A stretch of 64,000 nt of DNA from Pseudotamlana haliotis (GTDB lineage Bacteria; Bacteroidota; Bacteroidia; Flavobacteriales; Flavobacteriaceae): the NCBI RefSeq assembly GCF_008806375.1, contig NZ_WAAT01000041.1, positions 85,697 through 149,696 on the forward strand, read 5' to 3'. How positions within the stretch are numbered: position 1 is the stretch's first letter; each line of letters starts with the position of its first letter. The notes below the pieces were generated by a model, which saw only the letters and a list, made by a program, of their open reading frames with translations, was not told the DNA's origin and ran no database searches. Both the position numbers and the translations under genes were made by a program. Positions 55,003 to 63,417 of the stretch are shown here, piece by piece.

Positions 55003-56463
55003 ATGCTTAAACAACATTTACAATTCAAGTTATCGCAAAAACTGTCGCCGCAGCAGATTCAATTGATGAAATTGATTCAGTTGCCTACGCAGGCTTTTGA
55101 GCAACGTTTAAAGCAAGAATTGGAAGAAAATCCAGCCTTAGAAGGAGGTAAAGAAGACAATTTAAATGATTTAGATGCTGATTTTGATAACTCATCGGAC
55201 GAATATGATGACAATGAAACCATCAACACCGATGATATCAATGTGGATGAGTATTTAAGTGATGATGAAATCCCAGAATACCGCACACAAGCCAATAACT
55301 ACAGCAGTGATGATGAAGAAAAAACCATGCCTTACGCGGCAGGCACATCCTTCACACAACATCTTATTAGTCAGTTAAACACCTATAGGTTATCAGACGA
55401 AGAACGTGATATCGCTGAATTTTTAGTAGGAAGCGTTGATGAAAGTGGCTACATCAGAAGAGCCATTAGTGACATCATGGATGACCTCGCCTTTACCCAA
55501 AATATTTACACCACTGAAGAAGCCATTTTAAAGGTTTTAAGAATTGTACACCAATTAGATCCTGCTGGTGTTGGCGCACGCAGTTTGCAAGAATGTTTAA
55601 GCATTCAACTGCATCGTAAAGACAAAACAGCCGATACTGAATTATCCATAAAAATTATAGACAAGGCTTTTGACCAATTTACAAAAAAGCACTACAAAAA
55701 GCTTCTTCAAAAATTTGATGTTACTGAAGAACAGCTCAAAGGAGCGATTACAGAAATTGAACATCTTAATCCGAAACCCGGAGGTTCTTACGCTGGAAAT
55801 AATCGCATTGTAGAGCATGTGGTTCCTGATTTTGCCATTAAAATTGTAGATGGTGAATTAGAGCTAACCCTTAACGGAAGAAACGCCCCAGAACTTCATG
55901 TGTCGCGTTCGTACAACAACATGCTTAAGGGCTATAAAGACTCTAAAGAGAAGTCAAAATCGCAAAAAGATGCCATTATGTTCATCAAACAAAAGCTTGA
56001 TGCGGCTAAATGGTTTATAGAAGCCATCAAACAGCGTCAGCAAACACTTTTTGTGACCATGAGTGCCATTATGCATTATCAAGAAGAATACTTCCTTACA
56101 GGAGATGAACGTAATTTAAAACCCATGATTCTTAAGGATATTGCCGATGAAATTTCTATGGATGTTTCAACCGTGTCACGTGTTGCAAATAGTAAGTATG
56201 TAGATACCCCTTACGGCACAAAACTTATTAAAGAATTCTTCTCAGAATCTATGAAGAATGATCAAGGTGAAGATGTTTCGACTAGAGAAATAAAAACCAT
56301 TCTTGAATCTGTTATTGAGGAAGAAGACAAGAAAAAACCTTTAACCGATGAAACCCTGGCATCCATATTAAAAGAAAAAGGTTACCCTATCGCACGACGT
56401 ACGGTTGCTAAATATCGAGAACAACTGGACATTCCTGTAGCACGTTTACGCAAAAAAATATAA
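55003..56463 (+). CDS. rpoN: RNA polymerase sigma-54 factor
   Basis: 486 residues. Region I is Gln/Leu-rich (LKLSQKLSPQQIQLMKLIQL) and binds activator and core. An acidic region II spans about 50-110. The core-binding domain follows, then HTH SMDVSTVSRVANSKYVDTPYG and the RpoN box ARRTVAKYREQ at the end. It directs transcription from -24/-12 promoters and needs an enhancer-binding ATPase. Its stop overlaps the next ATG by one base. Confidence 0.95.
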   Translation: MLKQHLQFKLSQKLSPQQIQLMKLIQLPTQAFEQRLKQELEENPALEGGKEDNLNDLDADFDNSSDEYDDNETINTDDINVDEYLSDDEIPEYRTQANNYSSDDEEKTMPYAAGTSFTQHLISQLNTYRLSDEERDIAEFLVGSVDESGYIRRAISDIMDDLAFTQNIYTTEEAILKVLRIVHQLDPAGVGARSLQECLSIQLHRKDKTADTELSIKIIDKAFDQFTKKHYKKLLQKFDVTEEQLKGAITEIEHLNPKPGGSYAGNNRIVEHVVPDFAIKIVDGELELTLNGRNAPELHVSRSYNNMLKGYKDSKEKSKSQKDAIMFIKQKLDAAKWFIEAIKQRQQTLFVTMSAIMHYQEEYFLTGDERNLKPMILKDIADEISMDVSTVSRVANSKYVDTPYGTKLIKEFFSESMKNDQGEDVSTREIKTILESVIEEEDKKKPLTDETLASILKEKGYPIARRTVAKYREQLDIPVARLRKKI

Positions 56464-57068
56464 TGGATAAATTATTAAAGAGTATTTCGTATGTTTTTCA
56501 TCCATTAATCATGCCTATTGCCGGTGTGGTTTTTTATTTTGCAAAATCGCCGCGATTTATTCCTCTTGATATTATTACAGCAAAACTAGTTTCACTATTT
56601 ATTTTAACGGTATTACTACCCCTTTTGCTCTTTCTACTGCTTAAAATTATAGGAAAAGTACAAAGCATACACCTTAGCACAGCCAAACAGCGTGTGTTAC
56701 CACTCATGCTCAATTGCGTCATCCTTTTATTAGTCATTCAAAAGGTTGTCACACCTAGTCAATCTGTAGAGCTATATTTTTTCTTTGTAGGCATCCTCAT
56801 ATCAAACATGTCTTGTATGGCTTTAGCTCTATTCAACTTTAAAGCCAGCATTCACATGATTGGTGTCAATGGTTTGGTCATGTTTTTTATTGCCCTTAGT
56901 ATTCATTACAGCATCAACATCAACGGTACTTTAGCCATCATGGCGATTGTAATAGGCGCCGTGGCCACTTCACGTCTTCATATGAAAGCCCACAACAACG
57001 TAGAGCTTATTACAGGGGCTTTAATAGGCTTAATTCCGCAATTGATACTTGTTCCCTATTGGTTGTAG
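56463..57068 (+). CDS. PAP2-like polytopic membrane protein
   Basis: 201 residues, six hydrophobic segments. Late in the protein KASIHMIGVNG and SRLHMKAHNNVELITGALIG echo PAP2 phosphatase motifs 2 and 3 (PSGH and SRxxxxxHxxxD). The first phosphate-binding motif is weak and the Pro-Ser-Gly of motif 2 is not kept. It may be a degenerate or specialised lipid phosphatase, or a relative that only shares the fold. Translationally coupled to rpoN (TAATG). Confidence 0.65.
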   Translation: MDKLLKSISYVFHPLIMPIAGVVFYFAKSPRFIPLDIITAKLVSLFILTVLLPLLLFLLLKIIGKVQSIHLSTAKQRVLPLMLNCVILLLVIQKVVTPSQSVELYFFFVGILISNMSCMALALFNFKASIHMIGVNGLVMFFIALSIHYSININGTLAIMAIVIGAVATSRLHMKAHNNVELITGALIGLIPQLILVPYWL

Positions 57069-57450
57069 CTGATATTGTCTTTAAATGAGGGGGTTAAAGT
57101 TAAGCTATTGGTAGTCTGTTTTTATTCTTTATCAATCCAAAAAACATCACTATCTGCTAGCACAGTTGCTTTATCAAGATTTTTTGTTGATGATTGAAAT
57201 TCTTGATAGAATTTTTTCCATTTTTATTTTGGTTTTGCTTTAACCTCGACTCAGGTCAAAATATTAATTTCATTCAAGTTATAATACCTATTTTGAAACT
57301 AAAACTTACGGTTTTAAGCGTGGCTTTAAGTCTATGCTAATGGCTTACTTCTAAAAATATCTTTTTACCTTAAGCACTTGTATAGATTGTATTGCTATAT
57401 ATTATTTCTAAATTGACGTCTACACAGATTAAAATAACAAACCAATTAAT
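57069..57450. other. Gene-free spacer with a possible gene remnant
   Basis: 382 bases between converging genes. On the minus strand, 57122-57223 reads as a 33-residue coding-like tail (KWKKFYQEFQSSTK to DSDVFWIDKE then stop), but an in-frame stop lies directly before it. It may be the decayed end of a lost gene. No other structure seen. Confidence 0.3.
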
Positions 57451-60015
57451 CTACTTTTTAAGTATTTTATAGGTATTTGAGGTACCAGAAACACTTTCTT
57501 TGATAACTAGAAGGTAAATTCCGCTATTGAAAGCAGTAAGATCTAATTTATTTTCTGAGGTTGTTTTTTCTAAAATTAATTGACCGTTCTGCGAATATAA
57601 CTTTACGTTAAAGACTTCGTTTTCCTGACGACCCCAATGAATAGCGTTGACAAAAGGATTAGGGTATATTTGTAGTTTTTTTAAGTCAACATTACTTGCA
57701 GCATCTTCAATTTCAAGTGTCTCCGATAAATTGTTATAAACAGATATTAATCCATAAAACACAGAAGAATTACTAATAAACAAATCATCATTACCATCAT
57801 TATTATAATCATATAATAATAAATCACCTCTTGATATTGGATGCGAAGCATCGTTATATGATTCGTATGAATCAATTTCAACTTTAGTAAAGTTTAAGTA
57901 ATCTGTTGTTTTATAATAAAAAATGTTATTGGTGTAATTACCATGATTCCAGGCATATATTTCATAAACCCCATCACCATCGTTATCCGAAAACTCTATA
58001 TCTTCGATATATATATCTTCAACTACAATAGATTGAAAATTATTCTGTCCATTATTTTTAAAAAATAGAAATGGGTTATCGTAATAATAATTATCATCAA
58101 TACTATATACAAAAAAATCTAAATCACCATCCTGATCAAAATCTTTAACCTTTAAATGGCTATAACTTCCGCTAAATTCAGTTACGATTTTCCCTGTAAA
58201 TTCTCCATTCTCATTCTCTAACAAATTCATTTGTGTTTGCCACTTATTATTTGCATAATAATAACACAAAACCAACATGTCTACTTTGCCATCATCATTA
58301 AAATCATCAAAAGCAAACGAATTAGGGGTACTCACCGGAGCACCATTTATTGTTAAAGACTGTAATGCACCAAAATCAAGTCCATTATTGTTTTTCGACC
58401 AATAATAATCACTCGTACGATCAGCCTTTTCTATTAAATTATACACAATTAAATCTTTAAAACCATCGCTATCTACGTCTGTAAAAAACGGTTCGGCTGC
58501 TATAAAAGTATCAGGAAAATCAATGGACTGTATAAATTCAAAATTATCACTTCCTAAATTTTTATAAAATTTATAGTGTTCGGTATTATTCGCTATATCT
58601 ACAACATCTCCTAAACCGTTATTGTTGATGTCAATGATATGGTAACTAGGTAGAGATGTGGTATTGGGATTGGTTTCAACACCAATAAGGTTTTGTATTT
58701 CGCCTAATTTATTAGCTGATGTTTTTTCAAAATAAGCTAATCCACCCATTTCTCCTACACAAATATCTTCAACGCCATCACCATTCATATCTATAACAGT
58801 GAGTTTATTTGGTAAAATCGATTGTTGGATACAAATCGTTTTATCATCTAATTCATTAATATCATTATTTATAAAAATCTTATTATGATTAAAAAAGTTA
58901 GTAGCTGTAAAGGTGAAGTCTATACTGTTATCATTGTTAAGATCCAAGAACTTAAATTGTGTTAAGCCAAACGCCTTTATTTCAAAGTTTTCTAAAACAA
59001 TCTCTGCAGTACCAAAAACACCATCTTGTATGTCGAATTTATAAATATTATAATGATTTTCTGTAGTTAAAATGGCGACATAAACAGAATATACGCCATC
59101 GTTATTTTCAATATGAATTTTATGCGTATTCATATCGTAATTATTAACAGGAATGTCATTAACCACCATTTGGTCATTGATCACAATAAACATATCATCC
59201 TCTTCATCATCTATATCACCTTCATCTAAATCAAAATATTTAGCCCAAACCGCTCCATCTTTTAAATAGAATATATCCTTATATCCATTTTTATCTAAAT
59301 CTATTATTCCAAAGGTCTCCAGGTTCGATGTTGCATTTAGTGCGAATGGCTGAACAAATTGAGCTTCTTCCTCATTATACACGTAAATTAATAGCCTATT
59401 GTAATCCCATACGTAGATGTCAAGGTTTCCGTCATTATTAAAATCTTCAACTTTAAAAATATAATTAAAAGTACCTATATGAATTAAAAATTTAGCAGAT
59501 TCCAAACCACCTTGTCGATTATTAAGTAATACATACGCGTCTTGCTTATTATCGATAGCAATTAAATCCATGAAACCGTCGTTATTGTAATCTATTTTTA
59601 TTGGATGGATGTTATATGAACCATTAAAATTTTGAATGGGTTGTTCTTCACTAAATGTATCATTTTGTAAATTATATAGAACACTTAAGGTATTATAATT
59701 TTTATAAGTTATTAGGTCTGGATAATTGTCATTATTTATATCTAGAGATATTATTGGTAGTATTCCAGAGTCAAGTAAAATTGCGGGATTAGCATTAAAA
59801 TTACCATTTTCGTTTTTTTGAAGTAACACGTTATTTGTGTTAATCGTGCCGTGTTTTATTAAATCGATGTCATTATCATTATCAAAATCATCGTAAATAA
59901 TATGATTGCTTAAGGTATAAAAATCATAAATATCGACCTTGTCATCAAAATTTATTTGTCCGTAAGAGATACTAAAAATAAGCATCATTAGGTTTAAAAG
60001 TAGTGGTTTTTTCAT
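57451..60015 (-). CDS. Secreted FG-GAP/VCBS repeat protein with T9SS sorting domain
   Basis: 854 residues. Signal peptide (ends SISYGQ), then about thirteen repeats each with a calcium-binding type D-x-D/N-x-D-G-x-x-D loop (IDYNNDGFMDLIAID, EDFNNDGNLDIYVW, TDVDSDGFKDLIVYN, YDYNNDGNDDLFISN). This is the pattern of FG-GAP/VCBS beta-propellers. A type A T9SS domain ends the protein (IYPNPFVNAIHWG, GIYLLVIKE). Probably a calcium-stabilised surface protein for adhesion or binding; no catalytic domain seen. Much richer in N and D than its neighbours and unlinked to them. Confidence 0.88.
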   Translation of the reverse strand: MKKPLLLNLMMLIFSISYGQINFDDKVDIYDFYTLSNHIIYDDFDNDNDIDLIKHGTINTNNVLLQKNENGNFNANPAILLDSGILPIISLDINNDNYPDLITYKNYNTLSVLYNLQNDTFSEEQPIQNFNGSYNIHPIKIDYNNDGFMDLIAIDNKQDAYVLLNNRQGGLESAKFLIHIGTFNYIFKVEDFNNDGNLDIYVWDYNRLLIYVYNEEEAQFVQPFALNATSNLETFGIIDLDKNGYKDIFYLKDGAVWAKYFDLDEGDIDDEEDDMFIVINDQMVVNDIPVNNYDMNTHKIHIENNDGVYSVYVAILTTENHYNIYKFDIQDGVFGTAEIVLENFEIKAFGLTQFKFLDLNNDNSIDFTFTATNFFNHNKIFINNDINELDDKTICIQQSILPNKLTVIDMNGDGVEDICVGEMGGLAYFEKTSANKLGEIQNLIGVETNPNTTSLPSYHIIDINNNGLGDVVDIANNTEHYKFYKNLGSDNFEFIQSIDFPDTFIAAEPFFTDVDSDGFKDLIVYNLIEKADRTSDYYWSKNNNGLDFGALQSLTINGAPVSTPNSFAFDDFNDDGKVDMLVLCYYYANNKWQTQMNLLENENGEFTGKIVTEFSGSYSHLKVKDFDQDGDLDFFVYSIDDNYYYDNPFLFFKNNGQNNFQSIVVEDIYIEDIEFSDNDGDGVYEIYAWNHGNYTNNIFYYKTTDYLNFTKVEIDSYESYNDASHPISRGDLLLYDYNNDGNDDLFISNSSVFYGLISVYNNLSETLEIEDAASNVDLKKLQIYPNPFVNAIHWGRQENEVFNVKLYSQNGQLILEKTTSENKLDLTAFNSGIYLLVIKESVSGTSNTYKILKK

Positions 60016-60503
60016 GCGCTAGATTTTGGAAAATTAAGCAGTTCTAATATGGGGAAGCCTACATGTACACCCTGTCAATAATAGAAATAGAACTAATTGG
60101 AAATAATTGTTTCTCATAAAATTGTTGTTAACAAGAGTACATACTCCTGTTCCGCCTCAAATATAGCCCATTCAATTAATATATTTCTCTACAAAAAATG
60201 CAATTTCAAGCAGTAACTATCCAATCAAGTTTTAGTCTAGTTTAGCCACACTTCGGTAATGGTCGTATTTAGAAAACATAGGGTGCAGCCAAAACTGAAT
60301 AAAGTCTCACTCTCTCTTTTCGCAGATGTGTAAGTGTGTTGTAGCCAGTTAAGAAGTCGTTTTAAAGCATATTAAGAAAGCCAGGCACTCTTTTATAGTT
60401 TTGTTACTAAAAGAAGGCGCAAAAAGTTAGCATAAAGCGCTATGTGTAATAAACACTTAAATCAGCATTATTTATTAAGATTCTTATAAAAGTGCTTTGT
60501 TGG
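60016..60503. other. Gene-free spacer
   Basis: 488 bases with no convincing frame on either strand and no terminator hairpin that I can support. TTGTAGCCA (60339-60347) and TGGCTACA (60501-60508) form short inverted copies near its right end, which may belong to an intergenic repeat of the accessory region. Confidence 0.4.
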
Positions 60504-60887
60504 CTACAGTATTTTTACTGGTTTATTATTTTCGCCAATCGCAACAAATGTAAATTCTCCAGATACTGCTTTTTCTCGGAAATCTGTGTACATTTCCTCA
60601 ACGAAAATATCTACTCTCACTTTTAAACTCGTATTTCCTACGTAGGTAACATATCCATCAAGTTCCACTATGGTTCCTGCTGGAATAGGCTTTTTAAAGT
60701 CAATTTTATCACTACTAACTGTTACCATTTGTTGCCTACTAAACCTTGTTGCTGTTATAAAAGCCGTTTCGTCCATTAATTGCATGGCTGTTCCTCCGAA
60801 AAGGGTATTGTAATGATTGGTTGTATTAGGAAAAACCGCTTTAAAGATTTTCGTCCTTGACTTTTGTATTTTTTGCTCTACGTCCAT
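60504..60887 (-). CDS. Acyl-CoA thioesterase (hotdog fold)
   Basis: 127 residues. Hotdog-fold thioesterase pattern NHYNTLFGGTAMQLMDETAF (the xTLFGGxxMxxMDE motif of YciA-like enzymes), then KIDFKKPIPAGTIVELDGYV. Hydrolyses acyl-CoA in the cytoplasm; chain length unknown. Its start overlaps the stop of the PAS gene by one base (TAATG), so the two are coupled. Confidence 0.88.
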   Translation of the reverse strand: MDVEQKIQKSRTKIFKAVFPNTTNHYNTLFGGTAMQLMDETAFITATRFSRQQMVTVSSDKIDFKKPIPAGTIVELDGYVTYVGNTSLKVRVDIFVEEMYTDFREKAVSGEFTFVAIGENNKPVKIL

Positions 60888-61453
60888 TAAATTACTTGTT
60901 TTTCTAATGCTATAAAATGCGTTGTTTCTTTGTAGTAAAGCGGTATAATCTTTACTTCACATTTGTAAATTGATTTGTCTTTTCGGTAATTGATTATTAC
61001 TTCCTTGAACGGTTTGTCAAGTTTAATTTTAGACTTAATCCTTGCTTTGGTGCTTAATGAGGTTTTCTCGCCTTGTAAAAATCTTGGTGTTTTGTTTAAA
61101 GCAAATGATTTTGAATAACCAGTCATTGAGGTGAAACCATCATTTACCCAAATTATTTTCTGATTTATATCTGTAATAACTAAGCCTTCGTAATCATTTT
61201 CAGAAAAAGCAATTTCAAGGTCATTTTGCCAATTAAATTGTTTTGCAAAAGAAAGAACTTTTTCCAATTCCATGCGCCTTCTGGCTTCTGTCAGTCTTTT
61301 ATGATAACCCTCCATATAAATATCCCAACTCAATAATGGTCTTGGTTTTGATTTTCCAGAACCAATTTTGTGTTTGATTTTGTCGTATTCCTCATTGGTC
61401 AGCCTTGATAAATAAATGTCCAAAGAGCTCATTTCAGCAAGGTTATGTTTCAT
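60887..61453 (-). CDS. PAS protein with LOV-like core lacking the photoactive cysteine
   Basis: 188 residues. An N-terminal helical part (1-80) is followed by one PAS domain (about 85-188). The domain carries LOV landmarks: WVNDGFTSMTGYS, RFLQGEKT (124-131) and INYRKDKS. The usual GxNCRFLQG has become NKTPRFLQG, so the flavin-bonding Cys is Pro123, and the second flavin-contacting Asn region is changed (YKCEV). It may therefore be a light-insensitive sensor, or bind another ligand. No output domain. Coupled to the thioesterase gene. Confidence 0.8.
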   Translation of the reverse strand: MKHNLAEMSSLDIYLSRLTNEEYDKIKHKIGSGKSKPRPLLSWDIYMEGYHKRLTEARRRMELEKVLSFAKQFNWQNDLEIAFSENDYEGLVITDINQKIIWVNDGFTSMTGYSKSFALNKTPRFLQGEKTSLSTKARIKSKIKLDKPFKEVIINYRKDKSIYKCEVKIIPLYYKETTHFIALEKQVI

Positions 61454-61470
61454 AATCTGTCTTTTATATT

Positions 61471-61627
61471 GTTTGCCAACGGTTCATGTATATGGCTTGT
61501 AGAAAGCTAAATAGAAAATAAAAACGACAGTAAATTTAAAAATTTGCCGACTTTCTAAATATGCCATAACTTCATTTATGTAACTGTATAGCTATGAGCG
61601 ATATATCTTGTTAGATGTAGCTACTTA
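61471..61627. repeat. Hairpin-rich intergenic element of the accessory region
   Basis: GTTTGCCAACGGTTCATGTATATGGC then TAGAAAG (61500-61506) faces CTTTCTA (61551-61557) and TATGCCATAA, giving an imperfect stem of about 20 bp around a 45-base loop. The element ends near TTGTTAGATGTAGC. Elements of this style separate single genes in some flavobacterial accessory regions. A cassette-recombination role is only a guess. Confidence 0.4.
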
Positions 61628-61635
61628 ACCGATTT

Positions 61636-62682
61636 CTAATTATCAATTGGTTGGGTTTTCATTTTGTTTGTTTTATCGGGAGTGAGCTGAATTTTATGAA
61701 GTTTATCTACGTTTATCTTTTCAATTCGACTTTCTTTTAATTGCTTATTCAAATAATTATAATTTGGAAATAGAATATAGATTTCATCAAATTCAACTTT
61801 GGTAGCTAGAATTAACTGATCTGAAAAAACCTTATTTTTATCAACTTTTAAGTTTTTTAAATAGTTTTTATAAGTATTAAGTGGTAATTGAATTAAGCTA
61901 TCGTTCAATATTACAGAAGAAGTTTTTAACTCTTTTTGAAAACGTAGTGGGAAATTATTTTGTTCCGGAAGGTGTACGACTTTTTGGTTTTTGTAGGTAA
62001 TGTATCTCCAATTTTTAACCTTATCTAATTTATTAGAAGCATCTAAAGACCTTATGTAGACATTCCCATTAAAAAAATTATCTAATCTATATTTTTCCTC
62101 TGCAACCTTAAATTCTTTTCCAATATCTTTTTTACTAAGCTTGATTGTATCGTAGGCTATCAAATAATTTATTTTAACAGGAAAATTGCCGTGATAATTA
62201 ATACTGTCATAATTTTCAGGAATTATTTCTCTTGCAATTGTGGTATGAGCATTATTACGTCGAATACTAGTTCCAGATTTAAAGCATGGTTCATTTGTTA
62301 AAATAGTTTGATTTTTTAAGCTGTCTATTTCAAAATTTATATAGTCAAAGCTAAAGGGAATTTGTTCTTTAATTTTTGATTTCACCTCAAAATGGTTTGT
62401 ATAATCTTTTTTGTTCCAATCAACATTGTTTTCTGAGTAATATTTAATAAAAACTAAGTCCAATTTTTTTTCAATTTCAAGTGCTGATGATTTTATCATT
62501 TCAAAATCTATCCCCTTTAAACTATCTAGCTTTATTATAGGGAATTGTTTAGCTGGTTCATTTAGTTCGCTTTGCAATTTTGAAAAATAGTTAATACCGT
62601 CATTAGGTACACCAATGGTATCTTGAGAAAATAAATTGATGCTAAAAAAGATTGCTAAAACTGTTATTCTTAATTTTTTCAT
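61636..62682 (-). CDS. Exported protein of unknown function
   Basis: 348 residues. Signal peptide (MKKLRITVLAIFFSINLFS). The mature part is charged and mixed alpha/beta (PAKQFPIIKLDSLKGIDFEM, VHLPEQNNFPLRFQKEL), with no membrane segment and no T9SS tail. I do not recognise it. Its ATG overlaps the stop of the next gene upstream (ATGA), so the pair is translationally coupled and probably works together. Confidence 0.65.
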   Translation of the reverse strand: MKKLRITVLAIFFSINLFSQDTIGVPNDGINYFSKLQSELNEPAKQFPIIKLDSLKGIDFEMIKSSALEIEKKLDLVFIKYYSENNVDWNKKDYTNHFEVKSKIKEQIPFSFDYINFEIDSLKNQTILTNEPCFKSGTSIRRNNAHTTIAREIIPENYDSINYHGNFPVKINYLIAYDTIKLSKKDIGKEFKVAEEKYRLDNFFNGNVYIRSLDASNKLDKVKNWRYITYKNQKVVHLPEQNNFPLRFQKELKTSSVILNDSLIQLPLNTYKNYLKNLKVDKNKVFSDQLILATKVEFDEIYILFPNYNYLNKQLKESRIEKINVDKLHKIQLTPDKTNKMKTQPIDN

Positions 62683-63182
62683 TCTATAGTTCCGCTAAAT
62701 GTTTTTGATTCTTTATAAAGAGTAATGCCAAAAAGATTCCACTTCAAAATTCCGGTAGCAATAAATTCCGCTTTTCCATTCACCTTCAAATTGTTCGTGT
62801 TTATTGATGTAAATTCCCAGACATAACCGCTCACAAGTCCAGTTAAATTACTGCTACTTTCAATTGGTATATATTGGTCTTGTTCAATCGAATATATTAC
62901 TAGCATATTTATATCAAAAGTCCAATTGTCTTCTAATGTCACTTGTTTAATTTCCGAGTTATGTTTTCTCTCATATTTTTCTGTTATTGATATTCGGTTT
63001 GTGTTTTTCTCCGAATTAGAAGCAGAAATTATTTGAACAATTCCGATGACCATTATAAAGATTGAAACAGTCTTAAATTGCGGATTAAATATCTTTTTTC
63101 CTTTTATAATAAATCCAATAAGCAGATAAGAAAAGTACAAGACAATTATTCCGTTAATTATTGACCAAATTAAATGTATCAT
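62679..63182 (-). CDS. Small membrane protein of unknown function
   Basis: 167 residues. Two N-terminal membrane segments (about 4-26 WSIINGIIVLYFSYLLIGF and 38-56 VSIFIMVIGIVQII), then an exported soluble beta-type domain (VTLEDNWTFDINMLVIYSI, VNGKAEFIATGILKW). Overlaps the downstream 61636-62682 gene by four bases. Together they look like a small two-gene envelope unit. Confidence 0.65.
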   Translation of the reverse strand: MIHLIWSIINGIIVLYFSYLLIGFIIKGKKIFNPQFKTVSIFIMVIGIVQIISASNSEKNTNRISITEKYERKHNSEIKQVTLEDNWTFDINMLVIYSIEQDQYIPIESSSNLTGLVSGYVWEFTSINTNNLKVNGKAEFIATGILKWNLFGITLYKESKTFSGTIE

Positions 63183-63417
63183 AGCTTTTTGTTTTTAAGC
63201 TTGTTTATAACGTTGATGGATAAGGAACGTTCCATGTTTGTTAGCTAAAATAGCATTGGTTATTTCAAAAATCGCATACTATGTGATTGTGTATTACTTC
63301 GTTGTGTGTTTAAGCACTAAAGTTATAAAATAAATCACAGATAGAAAGTCCACGAAGACTTTAGTAAATAAGCTCTAACTAGCAATGAATTATACACGGT
63401 ACTAACAATAGTTATTG
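63183..63417. other. Spacer with short hairpin
   Basis: 235 bases. Contains TATAACGTTGATGG and AACGTTCC near 63205-63235, and TTGTTAGCTAAAATAGC, similar in style to the ends of the 61471 element. A 9-bp hairpin CTAACAATA/TATTGTTAG (63402-63421) overlaps the stop of the next frame. Confidence 0.35.

Noticed and set aside
61471..61627. Calling this element an integron attC site
   Set aside because: One end resembles the GTTRRRY core (GTTAGAT), but the partner core on the other side does not fit RYYYAAC and no integrase is present in the window.
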